Positions 1 through 9,759 of a DNA stretch of 64,000 nt are shown here, one piece after another. Source of the stretch: an uncultured Kordiimonas sp. (GTDB lineage Bacteria > Pseudomonadota > Alphaproteobacteria > Sphingomonadales > Kordiimonadaceae); contig CANLMI010000001.1 in assembly GCA_947492375.1 (NCBI GenBank), forward strand, positions 1,240,001 through 1,304,000, read 5' to 3'. The notes under the pieces are model-generated. The model had not been told where the DNA came from. It worked only from the letters and a program-made list of their open reading frames with translations, and searched no databases. How positions within the stretch are numbered: position 1 is the first letter of the stretch; each line of letters opens with the position of its first letter. Made by a program: the position numbers and the translations under genes.

Positions 1-240
1 TGTAAAACTGCCCAGAAATCCAACAGCGATAAGCGCACGAAGTTCAGGTGTCGCAGTAAAACGCTCAGCCATTATAGTAATCAACAGCCCCATCAGAAAA
101 CTACCAAGAATATTGACAAGGAAAATACCATATGGAAATCCGTTACCGAACATACGTGTGATCAATGCCGCCAGATAGTGGCGCGACAAAGCCCCGCTTG
201 CCCCACCAACCGCGATTGCAAAAATCATCTTCATATTCAT
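1..240 (-). CDS. crcB: Fluoride ion channel CrcB/FluC (5' part, cut by window edge)
   Basis: Reading the minus strand from the ATG at 240 gives 80 open codons that run off the window. The peptide starts MNMKMIFAIAVGGASGALSR and later has FLVNILGSFLMG and GFLGSFT. These are the family's GGxxGAxxR, VNxxGSFxxG and GFxGxFT motifs. CrcB/FluC proteins are small four-helix dual-topology fluoride exporters of about 125 residues, so roughly two thirds is present. In many alphaproteobacteria crcB lies next to rarA; here two unrelated genes (DUF429-like and sulfotransferase) sit between them. The family call is firm; the C-terminus is unseen. Confidence 0.88.
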   Translation of the reverse strand, partial: MNMKMIFAIAVGGASGALSRHYLAALITRMFGNGFPYGIFLVNILGSFLMGLLITIMAERFTATPELRALIAVGFLGSFT

Positions 241-288
241 TACCGACTTAAATTCTGACTTAGATTTTGGCTTAAATTCTGATTTGGT

Positions 289-1173
289 CTATTCAATACC
301 AAAAATCCAACCTTCTGTTGCACGCACTGTAGGGGAAAGTTTTAAAGGATGCCAGTATTCCTGTTTATCGCTTATATACCGCAATCCCGCCGAGGTTATC
401 ATCGCATCGGTTTGATTATCATTTAAAGTAAAATTCCGAGTATAATACGGCTTGGCCCAAAGCCCTTTCAAAACAGTATTCAATGTATCAATGTCCCGAA
501 CTTTGCCTTTATGGCCACCAAGTTTGGCAAAAAGAGCCGCATATATTTCTACTAGGCAAATGTTGGTGTTTTCGGTTTCGTCAAATGGCCATATGGATAC
601 ATCCGGGCATACATTCAAATCATGAAGCATACAGATAGTAGAAATCGCTGATTTACCGACTTGACTTGCGCCGACCAGATTGAAAACGCTTTCACATGGC
701 CCTATTTTACGCTCGATACAGAGCGCTTCAGTGAGCCGCATTCGACGCTCATAATGCTTACCTTTGCGCCCACCAATTTGTTGAAAATGATCAGCATATT
801 CGTCAGCAAATGGACCACCGAAATAATCTTCTGCCCCAGAGCATACCTTTGCAATTAAAGCCCACAATGATTTTACATCTGCAACTACAGTCTTTGTTCC
901 CGGAAAATATCGCCCTTTATCAAGGTTAGGGAAACCAAAAGCTGCATCGATACCAATTAAAGCACGCGCACTATCATCAAGCCCAAGGCCACCAGCAATC
1001 CAGTCAGAAACTTCACGGCGAGACCAGTTCTTGTCACCAAGTGGCGGTGTAACCAGCTCAGGCGTATTATCCCCCATCATACAAACAGCAATTTCAATAT
1101 TAGGGACTTTGTTACGTTTGGAATATTTAGCACCCGACCAATCAATACCGATAAAATGCGTGAAACCTTGCAC
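289..1173 (-). CDS. DUF429-like protein, predicted RNase H-like fold
   Basis: The 294-residue protein starts with GTG at 1173, preceded by AAGGA with a 6-nt spacer. The N-terminal FIGIDWSGA (about residues 7-15) and the later ALIGIDAAFGFP (about 72-83) resemble the first strands of DUF429-type proteins, which are thought to have an RNase H-like fold with acidic residues at strand ends. No signal peptide or membrane segment is apparent. The biochemical role of this family is not established. It stands alone, divergent from the sulfotransferase gene at 1239. The family assignment rests only on the motif pattern and is moderate. Confidence 0.6.
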   Translation of the reverse strand: MQGFTHFIGIDWSGAKYSKRNKVPNIEIAVCMMGDNTPELVTPPLGDKNWSRREVSDWIAGGLGLDDSARALIGIDAAFGFPNLDKGRYFPGTKTVVADVKSLWALIAKVCSGAEDYFGGPFADEYADHFQQIGGRKGKHYERRMRLTEALCIERKIGPCESVFNLVGASQVGKSAISTICMLHDLNVCPDVSIWPFDETENTNICLVEIYAALFAKLGGHKGKVRDIDTLNTVLKGLWAKPYYTRNFTLNDNQTDAMITSAGLRYISDKQEYWHPLKLSPTVRATEGWIFGIE

Positions 1174-1238
1174 AATTATTCCTTCATGTTTAATCAGATA
1201 CTAAATCAATATCATTCATTTGCTTGAGGTAACATTTT

Positions 1239-2159
1239 ATGCTGTTTGTGCATATTCCTAAAACTGCTGGCACAAGTTTTCGAGCTGCCCTAACCGAGCA
1301 TTTTAGCGCAGAGAATGTTGAATTAGATTACGGCCCTGCTTCCCATGAGACAACAGACCTGTGTAAAGAATTTTTATATAAGGATAATCAAAACGACACC
1401 TTCAATTTAACCTCTGCCTGCCATGAAAATGATAAGAAATTACTCGCTGGTCATTTCGGCGCTATGAAATACACGGTATTTTTCGGTGCGGCAAACACGT
1501 GTACATTCATCCGGGAACCTTTTGAAAGAACGGTATCAGAGTACAAGCATTACGTCAGGTTTAACAATTATCAAAAAAGCTTTGAAGAATTTATTTCAAC
1601 TAAAGACTTTCAAAACCGACAATCCCGCTACCTAAACCAAGTTGCATGGAAAGCCCTATTATTGGTCGGCATCACTGAGCGTTATCAGGAAAGCTTGAAG
1701 CTCTTTAATCATCACACCGACATTTCACTACCTGTTCAAATGCTAAATCAAAACAATCAGCCATTTGAACAGGTTTCGAATGAAACATATCAGAAATTTA
1801 AAGACATAAACAAAGCTGATTACACCCTGTATAGAGAAGCAAATATATATCTCGATAAACGATTAAAAAGTGCAGAGAGCGACGAAGGCTTCTTACTACA
1901 TGATGTTCGGTATCATAATAATCATTTTATCGGCTGGGTGCTTCCGCATCATTCCAGCCCAGCCCAAATAGACCTTTATGCTGATGGAAAATTTATAAAA
2001 TCAAAATATGCATCAGAATACCGCGCAGGATTACACCAAATTTGTGCACCTCGGCACGGTCATAATGGTTTTACCCTCAGTCTAAAGGATATTCCAAAAG
2101 GCCAAACAGCAGAAATACGTGTGGGCAGTCAAATTTTAGCAACACAAATGATCATCTAG
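1239..2159 (+). CDS. Sulfotransferase-family protein with C-terminal extension
   Basis: 306 residues. FVHIPKTAGTSFR at residues 3-15 is the 5'-phosphosulfate (PAPS) binding loop of sulfotransferases, and CTFIREPFERTVSEY (about residues 88-102) matches the 3'-phosphate binding region. By family knowledge it would transfer sulfate from PAPS to a glycan or other acceptor; the substrate cannot be deduced. The last ~90 residues (from about FLLHDVRY, with WVLPHH and IDLYADGKFI) look like a separate beta-rich module not expected in the core fold. GAGG lies 9 nt before the ATG. It is convergent with rarA, whose stop lies 3 nt away, and may have been inserted into an older rarA-crcB neighbourhood. Confidence 0.72.
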   Translation: MLFVHIPKTAGTSFRAALTEHFSAENVELDYGPASHETTDLCKEFLYKDNQNDTFNLTSACHENDKKLLAGHFGAMKYTVFFGAANTCTFIREPFERTVSEYKHYVRFNNYQKSFEEFISTKDFQNRQSRYLNQVAWKALLLVGITERYQESLKLFNHHTDISLPVQMLNQNNQPFEQVSNETYQKFKDINKADYTLYREANIYLDKRLKSAESDEGFLLHDVRYHNNHFIGWVLPHHSSPAQIDLYADGKFIKSKYASEYRAGLHQICAPRHGHNGFTLSLKDIPKGQTAEIRVGSQILATQMII

Positions 2160-2162
2160 TCT

Positions 2163-3482
2163 TTACTTATCATCCATAGTATCCGCATAATCACTGCGAA
2201 TGCGGGCAAAGTATTCTAGGCGCTTTTTAATATCGCGCTCAAAACCTCGCTCAACAGGGGAATAATAAGCCTCTCGCTTCATATCATCCGGGAAATAATT
2301 CTGGCCTGACACACCTGCTTCTGTGTCATGGTCATATGCATAGCCTTTCCCGTAGCCAATATCCTTCATCAACTTGGTTGGAGCATTCAATATGTGCGCA
2401 GGCGGCATCAAACTGCCTGTCTTACGTGCGGATGATTTCGCAGCCTTTTCTGCCATATAGGCTGCGTTAGACTTAGGTGCCGTCGCGAGGTAAATCACTG
2501 CTTGCGCGATTTGAAGCTCTCCTTCCGGGCTCCCCAAATACTCATAAACATTCTTTGCAGCCATCGCCTGATGGATCGCCTCAGGATCAGCCATGCCGAT
2601 ATCTTCGCTCGCAAAGCGCACTAACCTTCGGATAATATACAATGGGTCTTCGCCGCCCGTCAGCATTCGTGCAAGCCAATATAAAGCCGCATCAGCGTCT
2701 GAGCCTCTCAAAGCCTTATGGAGAGCCGAAATTAGGTTATAATGCCCTTCACGGTCCTTATCATAGGCTGGTGCACGTTTTTGAAGAAGTTTAGCAAGGC
2801 CGTCAGGGTCTAGTGTATCCTCACCAACCATATCATCCAGAATTTCAACGCAGTTTAACAGGTACCGGCCATCACCGTCCGCCATCGCTTTCAAGCTGGT
2901 TCGGGCATCTGCATTAAGCGGTAAGGTCTTTCCGGTTTCCTTTTCAGCACGTTTCAACAGTTCCTCAAGAGCTGCATCATCATGCCGATTGAGGATTAGC
3001 ACCTGCATTCGTGATAACAGAGCACCATTGAGTTCAAAGGATGGGTTTTCTGTTGTCGCCCCAATCAACGTGATTGTACCGTCTTCGACGTACGGCAAAA
3101 AACTATCCTGCTGTGATCTGTTAAACCTGTGAATCTCATCAACAAATAGCAGCGTTGATCTGCCGCTCATCCGGCGTTGCTTAGCGGTTTCAAAAACTTT
3201 CTTGAGGTCAGCCACGCCCGAAAAAATCGCAGATATCTGCTCGAACGCGAGATCAAGATGGTCCGCAAGCAAACGCGCAATTGTTGTTTTGCCTGTGCCA
3301 GGGGGCCCCCACAGAATGAGTGACGTCATTTTTGAAGACGCAAGCATCCGGCCAAGAGGGGCATCCGGGCCGAGAATGTGATCTTGCCCGACCACATCCT
3401 CAATCGTTACTGGCCGCAATATATCTGCGAGGGGCCGATAGGCCCCTTCTTTCAGCCCTGCGCTTTCAAACAGAGTGTTCAT
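2163..3482 (-). CDS. rarA: Replication-associated recombination protein A (RarA/MgsA AAA+ ATPase)
   Basis: The 439-residue protein has Walker A GPPGTGKT at about residues 59-66, Walker B LLFVDEIHRFNRSQQD (about 111-126) and the sensor stretch ATTENPSFELNGALLSR. These are diagnostic of the RarA/MgsA/WRNIP1 family, tetrameric clamp-loader-like ATPases that act at stalled replication forks and bind SSB. The C-terminal half carries the usual family motifs (YLATAPKSNAAY, PPAHILNAPTKLMKDIGYGKGYAYDHD). Length is normal. It starts 18 nt after the htrA stop, so the two are probably co-transcribed. Confidence 0.96.
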   Translation of the reverse strand: MNTLFESAGLKEGAYRPLADILRPVTIEDVVGQDHILGPDAPLGRMLASSKMTSLILWGPPGTGKTTIARLLADHLDLAFEQISAIFSGVADLKKVFETAKQRRMSGRSTLLFVDEIHRFNRSQQDSFLPYVEDGTITLIGATTENPSFELNGALLSRMQVLILNRHDDAALEELLKRAEKETGKTLPLNADARTSLKAMADGDGRYLLNCVEILDDMVGEDTLDPDGLAKLLQKRAPAYDKDREGHYNLISALHKALRGSDADAALYWLARMLTGGEDPLYIIRRLVRFASEDIGMADPEAIHQAMAAKNVYEYLGSPEGELQIAQAVIYLATAPKSNAAYMAEKAAKSSARKTGSLMPPAHILNAPTKLMKDIGYGKGYAYDHDTEAGVSGQNYFPDDMKREAYYSPVERGFERDIKKRLEYFARIRSDYADTMDDK

Positions 3483-3500
3483 TCAGTATCTCAATTGATT

Positions 3501-4973
3501 TTACTGAATAGCCCTGCAACGTCGATTTCCACGTGATGAAACAAGACATTCAGCCAACTGACCACGGCGACGGAAACGGTAAACATACCGACCTTCTCCT
3601 GCATCAATCGCCTCATTCAAATCTTCAACACGGTTAATATCAATACCGTTCATGGAAACAAGAATATCCCCCGCTGCCATCAATTGATAACGGCCAGCAG
3701 GTGTCCTAGGGTTTACTTCTAAAACAACGACACCGCGTAAGAAGGGATCCAATTGAAGTTCATCATTAAAGCGAGGTGACATATTACCTATCTTCACCCC
3801 CTGGAAAGGGTGGCGCCCATCAAGCTCAGAAACATTACGCTCTGGCACTTCAGGTGGTAATTCAAGCGCGATTTCAGCTTCCTCAAGAAAGCCACCTTTC
3901 AGAACACCAAGCTTGACACTTTCCCCTTGCTGTTTCGTCGCGATACGGAAATTTAATCCGCCTTCATCAATAATTTCAACACCTTCTGCTGCCAGAATAA
4001 CATCGCCAATCGAAAGCCCTGCCCGAGCAGCCGGGCTACCTGGGAAAATATCATCGATCAAAACGCCGCCCGGGCGATCAAGGCCAAGGCTGGAAGCCAA
4101 TTCACTATTCACTGTTTGCCCTTGGATACCAAGCCACGGGCGAACCAATTGGCCTTCATCAAGCGCAGCTCTCAAAACAGATTTCACCATATTTGCAGGT
4201 ACAGCAAAACCAATACCATTTGAGGCGCCTGTCCGGCTATAGATCGCTGTATTAATACCAAGAAGTTCGCCGTCGATACCCACAAGAGCACCGCCGGAAT
4301 TACCCGGATTAACCGCCGCGTCCGTTTGGATGAAAAAGCCGAAATCAGAGATGCCTTCTTGCGTACGTGCAGTAGCAGAAACAATACCGCTCGTCACAGT
4401 TTGCCCCACCCCGAAAGGGTTACCAATCGCGAGCACCAGATCACCTACCAACACATTATCAGAATTTGAAAGCGATAACGTTGCGAGCGCTTCATCCCCT
4501 GTTTCGATTTGCAAAATCGCTAAGTCTGTGCGCGGGTCAGCGAGAACTATTTTGGCATCATATTCACGGCGATCTGCAAGAACAACAGTGATCTCATCTG
4601 CGCCTTCTATCACGTGGTTATTGGTTACGATAACACCGTTCGCGCGCACAATAACACCAGAACCGAGCGACCCTTGCACACGCTCACGCGGCGCACCAAA
4701 GGAGTTGTTGCCGTCAAAGAACCGTCGAAAAATCGGGTGATCATAAAGCGCGGATCTGCGCGATCGTACGATCTTTTTTGTATAGATATTCACAACAGCA
4801 GGAGATGCATTCCTAACGACAGGCGCATAGGATAATTGCACTTGCTCACGGGACTGCGGAACTGCCCGCGTTTCAAACGCAGTATCTTGCGCTGACAATT
4901 GAGAGGGCAAAACGCTAGCGCTCAATAGTAAAATACTGAAAATACCTGCTAATTTTATTTTATTCTTCAGCAT
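3501..4973 (-). CDS. Periplasmic serine endoprotease, HtrA/DegP-DegQ family
   Basis: 490 residues with a cleavable signal peptide (charged MLKNKIK, hydrophobic core, likely cut near LSAQD, about residue 28). The catalytic triad is visible: H120 (TNNHVIEGADE), D150 (DPRTDLAIL) and S226 (NPGNSGGALV). Two PDZ domains follow (about 285-375 and 395-485), the DegP/DegQ architecture. The expected role is quality-control proteolysis of misfolded envelope proteins. It lies between rplQ and rarA, a common alphaproteobacterial order. A palindrome at 5019-5036 just upstream could be a regulatory site. The exact paralog (DegP, DegQ or MucD) cannot be told. Confidence 0.93.
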   Translation of the reverse strand: MLKNKIKLAGIFSILLLSASVLPSQLSAQDTAFETRAVPQSREQVQLSYAPVVRNASPAVVNIYTKKIVRSRRSALYDHPIFRRFFDGNNSFGAPRERVQGSLGSGVIVRANGVIVTNNHVIEGADEITVVLADRREYDAKIVLADPRTDLAILQIETGDEALATLSLSNSDNVLVGDLVLAIGNPFGVGQTVTSGIVSATARTQEGISDFGFFIQTDAAVNPGNSGGALVGIDGELLGINTAIYSRTGASNGIGFAVPANMVKSVLRAALDEGQLVRPWLGIQGQTVNSELASSLGLDRPGGVLIDDIFPGSPAARAGLSIGDVILAAEGVEIIDEGGLNFRIATKQQGESVKLGVLKGGFLEEAEIALELPPEVPERNVSELDGRHPFQGVKIGNMSPRFNDELQLDPFLRGVVVLEVNPRTPAGRYQLMAAGDILVSMNGIDINRVEDLNEAIDAGEGRYVYRFRRRGQLAECLVSSRGNRRCRAIQ

Positions 4974-5018
4974 CTATCTTTATCTCCGTCGTTTAATCGG
5001 TTGTTGACCCGCACTCAA

Positions 5019-5036
5019 TTGATATCCCCATATCAA
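5019..5036. promoter_or_regulatory. Perfect palindrome upstream of htrA
   Basis: TTGATAT-CCCC-ATATCAA is a perfect 7-bp inverted repeat with a 4-bp spacer, centred about 54 bp upstream of the protease ATG at 4973. Its place in the only upstream region of htrA suggests an operator. No family of binding protein is recognised, and chance is possible in this AT-rich stretch. Confidence 0.35.
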
Positions 5037-5120
5037 CATCTGTCAGAAGACTATGGCGCAGGCAAAGAATGCGCGCAAGCCATCTTCTTGGTATCTCGTT
5101 TATGTAGTAGGATAAAAGCA

Positions 5121-5153
5121 AATAAAAAGGGCAGCACGGTGGCTAGCCTTTTG
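5121..5153 (-). terminator. Probable terminator after rplQ (end of alpha operon)
   Basis: On the minus strand AAAAGGCTAGC, a short loop, then GCTGCCCTTTTTATTT forms a hairpin with a small internal mismatch and a T-rich tail about 30 nt after the rplQ stop codon. It would end the 32-kb minus-strand ribosomal block before htrA. Confidence 0.55.
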
Positions 5154-5180
5154 AATTCAATCGGTTTGTAATCGAGAGGC

Positions 5181-5606
5181 TTATGCCGCGTCAGCTTCGT
5201 CAGCTTCAACATCAGCAGTTGGGCCACTATCCTGCCCTTTTGCATCTTCATTACGATCAACAAGCTCGATAACAGCCATTGGTGCGTTATCACCGTGACG
5301 GTAACCAGCTTTAAGAACACGTGTGCAACCACCTGCACGTTCTTTATAACGATCAGCAAGCTCACCAAACACTTTACCAACTAGCTCTTCATTTTGAAGG
5401 CGGGCAATTGCAAGACGGCGATTAGCAAGGCCACCTTTTTTACCAAGCGTGATATATTTCTCAACGATTGGTGCAAGCTCTTTCGCTTTTGGAAGCGTTG
5501 TTACAATTTGCTCATGCTTGATAAGTGCTTGAGCAAGGTTCTGGAACATTGCCTTACGGTGACTAGCAGTTCTATTTAGTTTACGACCTGATTTACGATG
5601 GCGCAT
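5181..5606 (-). CDS. rplQ: 50S ribosomal protein L17
   Basis: 141 residues starting [20 protein letters not shown], the L17 signature. The core (residues 1-120) is followed by an acidic Ala/Asp/Glu tail ([19 protein letters not shown]), common as a low-complexity extension in alphaproteobacterial L17. It is the last gene of the alpha operon, 111 nt after rpoA, and is followed by a probable terminator. Confidence 0.97.
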   Translation of the reverse strand: MRHRKSGRKLNRTASHRKAMFQNLAQALIKHEQIVTTLPKAKELAPIVEKYITLGKKGGLANRRLAIARLQNEELVGKVFGELADRYKERAGGCTRVLKAGYRHGDNAPMAVIELVDRNEDAKGQDSGPTADVEADEADAA

Positions 5607-5717
5607 TGCGCTACTCCTTAATTGCCTATCCGGCCTTGCGCCCCTCCCTTATTGAAGGGGCATAGTACCGGTAGGTGTCCCAACTTACTAAAGGTAACCC
5701 TTTAGAAGCCGAGAGGT

Positions 5718-6734
5718 TTAATAATCATTCTCTAATTTCTTAGCGAGTTCTTCGATATTTTCTGGCGGCCATGTTGGCAATTCCATACCAAGGCGAAGCC
5801 CCATATTCACAAGAACCTCTTTAATCTCGTTCAAAGACTTACGCCCAAAGTTTGGTGTACGAAGCATTTCTGCTTCTGTCTTTTGAACAAGATCACCAAT
5901 GTAAACGATATTATCGTTTTTGAGGCAATTCGCAGAACGAACAGAAAGCTCAAGTTCATCAACTTTCTTCAATAGCTGACGGTTGAATTCTGGTTCGCTA
6001 TCTTCTTCGTCTTTAACAACTTCTTCCGGCTCTTCGAAGCTAATGAACACAGTCAACTGATCCTGAAGAATACGTGCAGAGAAAGCAACCGCATCTTCTG
6101 GTGTTACTGTACCATCAGTTTCAATTTCCATAGTAAGCTTATCATAATCAAGAACCTGACCTTCACGGGTGTTCTCAACTTTATAGCTCACTTTCTTAAC
6201 CGGGCTATAGAGCGAATCTACAGGAATAAGACCAACAGGTGCGTCTTCCGGGCGATTACGGTCTGCAGCAACATATCCTTTACCGCTTGATACAGTAAGG
6301 TCCATGTTAAGCGTTGCGCCTTCGTCCAAGTGGCAAAGCACAAGGTCTTTATTCAAAATGTCAACATCAGCAATTTCACTGATTTGTCCGGCTTTCACTT
6401 CACCAGGACCAGAAGCGGTCAGGTGTAAGCGTTTGATACCGTCGCTTGTTACACGTACAGGAAGTTGTTTGATATTAAGAACAATATCAGTAACGTCTTC
6501 GCGCACACCAGGAACAGAAGAGAATTCGTGTAGAACGCCCTCAATCTGAACACTAGTAACAGCACCACCCTGAAGCGATGACAAAAGAACGCGGCGAAGT
6601 GCATTGCCGAGTGTATTGCCATAACCACGCTCAAGCGGTTCTACAACGAGTTTTGCCTTACGGAGCGGGTCATTACCCGGCTGAATTGTAAGACCGTTTG
6701 GTTTAATAAGTTCTTGCCAGTTTTTCTGGATCAC
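5718..6734 (-). CDS. rpoA: RNA polymerase alpha subunit
   Basis: The best start is GTG at 6734 (V-I-Q-K-N-W-Q-E-L), preceded by GAGGG at a good distance. This gives 338 residues, the usual alphaproteobacterial length; a longer in-frame TTG at 6776 lacks support. The N-terminal assembly domain has [20 protein letters not shown] (about 36-55). The C-terminal domain (about 250-338) has the DNA- and activator-binding helices ([32 protein letters not shown]). The subunit nucleates the RNA polymerase core and contacts UP elements and regulators. It sits between rpsK and rplQ. Confidence 0.97.
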   Translation of the reverse strand: MIQKNWQELIKPNGLTIQPGNDPLRKAKLVVEPLERGYGNTLGNALRRVLLSSLQGGAVTSVQIEGVLHEFSSVPGVREDVTDIVLNIKQLPVRVTSDGIKRLHLTASGPGEVKAGQISEIADVDILNKDLVLCHLDEGATLNMDLTVSSGKGYVAADRNRPEDAPVGLIPVDSLYSPVKKVSYKVENTREGQVLDYDKLTMEIETDGTVTPEDAVAFSARILQDQLTVFISFEEPEEVVKDEEDSEPEFNRQLLKKVDELELSVRSANCLKNDNIVYIGDLVQKTEAEMLRTPNFGRKSLNEIKEVLVNMGLRLGMELPTWPPENIEELAKKLENDY

Positions 6735-6813
6735 GATGCAACCCTCATATTGATTGACGCAACTATTTCGCGCCAAAGGTTTCGTGTCAATACTCTACGT
6801 ACTCAACGATGCC

Positions 6814-7203
6814 TTAAACGCGGCGGCGCTTAGGCGGACGACAGCCATTATGCGGAATAGGTGTCACATCCTTGATCGAAGTAACAGTAAAGCCAATTGC
6901 CTGTAGAGCGCGAAGAGCACTCTCACGACCAGCGCCTGGGCCTTTTACTTCTACTTCAAGGGATTTCACACCATGGTCCTGAGCTTTCTTGCCTGCGTCC
7001 TCAGCAGCAACCTGTGCCGCATACGGAGTAGACTTACGAGAGCCTTTAAAACCCATCATACCAGCCGATGACCAGGAAATCGCATTCCCTTGTACATCAG
7101 TGATAGTAACCATTGTATTGTTGAATGATGCGTTAACGTGTGCAACGCCATTCGTTATGTTTTTGCGCTCACGGCGCTTAACACGACCTGTATCTTTAGC
7201 CAT
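6814..7203 (-). CDS. rpsK: 30S ribosomal protein S11
   Basis: 129 residues, standard length. [18 protein letters not shown] and the basic C-terminus [15 protein letters not shown] are typical of S11, which lines the mRNA exit region of the platform. It lies between rpsM and rpoA in the alpha operon. Confidence 0.98.
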   Translation of the reverse strand: MAKDTGRVKRRERKNITNGVAHVNASFNNTMVTITDVQGNAISWSSAGMMGFKGSRKSTPYAAQVAAEDAGKKAQDHGVKSLEVEVKGPGAGRESALRALQAIGFTVTSIKDVTPIPHNGCRPPKRRRV

Positions 7204-7262
7204 CTCTATCAGACCCTATTTGTTTTGGGGAGCCCTAAACAGCAAACCAAAATAAAAATTAA

Positions 7263-7631
7263 TTACTTCTTCTTACCGGCAATCGCAATTGCTTTACCCT
7301 TACGAGTACGAGCATTTGTTGATGTACGCTGACCACGTACCGGTAATTTGTTACGGTGACGAAGACCACGATAAGTCTTGAGGTCCATCAACCGTTTAAT
7401 ATTCATAGCAACTTCACGACGGAGATCACCTTCTACGGTAAAATCACCATCAATCATTTCGCGGATCTGAATAACTTCAGAATCCGTAAGTTCCGACACA
7501 CGACGTTCACGTGGGAATTTAAGCGTATCGCAAATCCCCTTGGCCGAAGTTGGGCCAATACCGTGAATATATGTCAAAGCGATTTCAACTCGCTTATTGG
7601 TCGGAATGTTAACGCCAGCAATACGCGCCAC
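7263..7631 (-). CDS. rpsM: 30S ribosomal protein S13
   Basis: The start is taken as GTG at 7631 ([10 protein letters not shown]), with AGGAG 8 nt upstream. This gives the standard 122 residues; an in-frame start at 7667 would add 12 unsupported residues. Contains the helix-two-turn-helix region ([17 protein letters not shown]) and the basic tail [21 protein letters not shown]13 contacts the P-site tRNA and 23S bridge B1. It is the first gene after the promoter at 7701-7728. Confidence 0.97.
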   Translation of the reverse strand: MARIAGVNIPTNKRVEIALTYIHGIGPTSAKGICDTLKFPRERRVSELTDSEVIQIREMIDGDFTVEGDLRREVAMNIKRLMDLKTYRGLRHRNKLPVRGQRTSTNARTRKGKAIAIAGKKK

Positions 7632-7700
7632 GACCGTTCTCCTGATCAAACTTAAGTTCACATTCAATATAAAGAATCACTAAACGTGCAAAGTTCGGGG

Positions 7701-7728
7701 ATTATATGGACAAACCCTCGAACGTCAA
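7701..7728 (-). promoter_or_regulatory. Sigma70-type promoter of the rpsM-rpsK-rpoA-rplQ operon
   Basis: Minus strand: -35 TTGACG (7728-7723), 16-nt spacer, perfect -10 TATAAT (7706-7701), followed by a GC-rich discriminator CCCCG. It lies about 70 nt upstream of the rpsM GTG in the 116-nt adk-rpsM gap, so the alpha operon can be transcribed separately from the spc operon. The GC-rich discriminator is the kind associated with stringent control. Confidence 0.75.
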
Positions 7729-7747
7729 CCATTCAGTGATAGTTTTT

Positions 7748-8395
7748 TTACACCGCCAGAATACTGGCGATTTGGGCTGACACATCATCGATAGCTTGCA
7801 TGCCATCAACACTGCGCAAAACCCCTTTATCAGCATAATACGGCAAGACTGGAGCCGTTTGTGCATAATATTCTTTCAAACGCTTAGCAACCGTTTCAGC
7901 ATTATCATCCGGGCGGCGTTTAAATTCTGTCGAACCACAATTATCACAAACACCCTCTACTTTGGGCTTAAGGTTTGTATCATGGTATCCTTCATTGCAA
8001 TTAGCGCATGTATAACGCCCGGCGATTCTCTCAACCAAGGCGGCATCATCTACTTTAATTTCAATAACAGCATCCAGTTTTAGTGTTTGCTGCGTCAGCA
8101 TTTCATCCAATGCTTCTGCTTGTGCAACAGTGCGAGGAAAACCATCAAGGATAAATCCATCCTTACAATCATCTTCCTGGATACGATCATTGATAATACC
8201 AATTACGATATCGTCTGAAACCAAGGCGCCGGCGTCCATCTTGGACTTGGCAAGTTTACCCATTTCAGTGCCTGCACTAACAGCAGCACGAAGCATATCA
8301 CCTGTCGACAACTGCACGAGGCCGTGCGCCTTTTCAATACGCTGTGCCTGCGTTCCTTTGCCAGCACCCGGTGGACCAAATAATATCAAGATCAC
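7748..8395 (-). CDS. adk: Adenylate kinase (zinc-lid type)
   Basis: 215 residues. P-loop [10 protein letters not shown] at 7-16, AMP-binding [11 protein letters not shown] and DGFPRT (about 84-89). The LID carries two CxxC pairs (C130/C133 and C150/C153), so it likely binds zinc. It catalyses ATP + AMP <-> 2 ADP. It starts with GTG overlapping the secY stop (GTGA), indicating translational coupling. The secY-adk-rpsM order is typical of alphaproteobacteria. Confidence 0.97.
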   Translation of the reverse strand: MILILFGPPGAGKGTQAQRIEKAHGLVQLSTGDMLRAAVSAGTEMGKLAKSKMDAGALVSDDIVIGIINDRIQEDDCKDGFILDGFPRTVAQAEALDEMLTQQTLKLDAVIEIKVDDAALVERIAGRYTCANCNEGYHDTNLKPKVEGVCDNCGSTEFKRRPDDNAETVAKRLKEYYAQTAPVLPYYADKGVLRSVDGMQAIDDVSAQIASILAV

Positions 8396-9714
8396 CGACG
8401 CGCCCCTTTTAGTCTTGTTTTCTTCAACAAGCTTTCATACTGCTGCGCCATTAAATGGCTATGGATTTGTTGAACAGTATCCATTGTTACATTTACAACG
8501 ATCAACAAGCTTGTTCCACCAAGATAAAACGGTATCGCAGACTGTGAAATAATTAATTCAGGGATAACACACACAACAGATAAGTAAGCAGAACCAATAA
8601 CTGTTAAGCGCGTTAGCAAATAATCAAGATACTCAGCAGTTCGCTTACCAGGGCGAATACCCGGCACAAATCCACCATGTTTCTTCAAATTATCTGCCGT
8701 TTCTTCAGGGTTAAATTGAATAGCCGTGTAGAAGAAACAGAAAAACACAATCAATGCAATATAGAGCGCAATATATATTGGCTTACCAGGCCCAAGCACT
8801 GCGGTTACGCTTGTAACCCACTCAGCATCCGAAAAACCAGCAACGGATAAAGGCATTAATAGTAGCGAACTTGCAAAAATCGGAGGAATTACACCAGCTA
8901 CGTTCAATTTAAGCGGTAAATGCGACTTATCGCCTTGCATCATTCGGTTGCCCTGCTGCCTTTTGGGGTATTGAATAACCACACGGCGCTGGGCACGCTC
9001 AAAAAACACTATGAACCAAATTAATGCAGCAGCACCAAGCAAAATTGCAAGTAAAATTGGCGCAGAAAGCGCCCCTTCTCGGCTCAGATTAAATGCCTGT
9101 GCAAGTGTTGATGGCAATTCAGCAACAATACCGGCAAAAATGATAAGAGAGATACCATTACCAATACCGCGCTGTGTAATCTGTTCACCAAGCCACACGA
9201 GAAACATTGTACCACCAAGAAGCGTTACTATGGATGTGACAATGAAGAACCAACCTGGATTAACCACGACCCCAGCCTGACTTTGAAGACCAGAAACTAT
9301 TGCATAACCTTGCGCAATTGTTAGCAGAACCGTTCCATAGCGTGTGTATTGGTTGATTTTTTTGCGCCCCTGCTCGCCTTCTTTTTTAAGCTGACCAAGG
9401 GTCGAGCTCATAGACGTCAGAAGCTGCATGATAATAGAGGCCGAGATATAAGGCATAATACCAAGCATAATGATTGAAGTTCTTTGCGCAGCACCACCGG
9501 TGAATGTATTGATAATATCGATGAAACCACCACCAAGGTTTGCGAACATCTGCTGTACAGCAGTAGGATCCAACCCAGGAATAGGAATGTAGGAACATAG
9601 TCGATATACAATCAATGCACCAAGGGCAAACCAAATCCGCTTTTTGAGTTCTTCGGCTTTACCGAAGGACCCAAAATTTAGATTAGCAGCCAATTGTTCA
9701 GCAGCAGATGCCAT
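8392..9714 (-). CDS. secY: Preprotein translocase channel subunit SecY
   Basis: 440 residues with ten predicted membrane helices. [10 protein letters not shown] and the plug region ([38 protein letters not shown]) lie near the N-terminus, and the [20 protein letters not shown] loop for ribosome/SecA binding lies near residue 350. It forms the SecYEG protein-conducting channel with SecE (encoded at 35651) and SecG. It lies between rplO and adk. Confidence 0.97.
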   Translation of the reverse strand: MASAAEQLAANLNFGSFGKAEELKKRIWFALGALIVYRLCSYIPIPGLDPTAVQQMFANLGGGFIDIINTFTGGAAQRTSIIMLGIMPYISASIIMQLLTSMSSTLGQLKKEGEQGRKKINQYTRYGTVLLTIAQGYAIVSGLQSQAGVVVNPGWFFIVTSIVTLLGGTMFLVWLGEQITQRGIGNGISLIIFAGIVAELPSTLAQAFNLSREGALSAPILLAILLGAAALIWFIVFFERAQRRVVIQYPKRQQGNRMMQGDKSHLPLKLNVAGVIPPIFASSLLLMPLSVAGFSDAEWVTSVTAVLGPGKPIYIALYIALIVFFCFFYTAIQFNPEETADNLKKHGGFVPGIRPGKRTAEYLDYLLTRLTVIGSAYLSVVCVIPELIISQSAIPFYLGGTSLLIVVNVTMDTVQQIHSHLMAQQYESLLKKTRLKGARR

Positions 9715-9759
9715 ATAAAATTACTCCAGCCTTATGCTATTATCTCGGCCTTTTATTAT

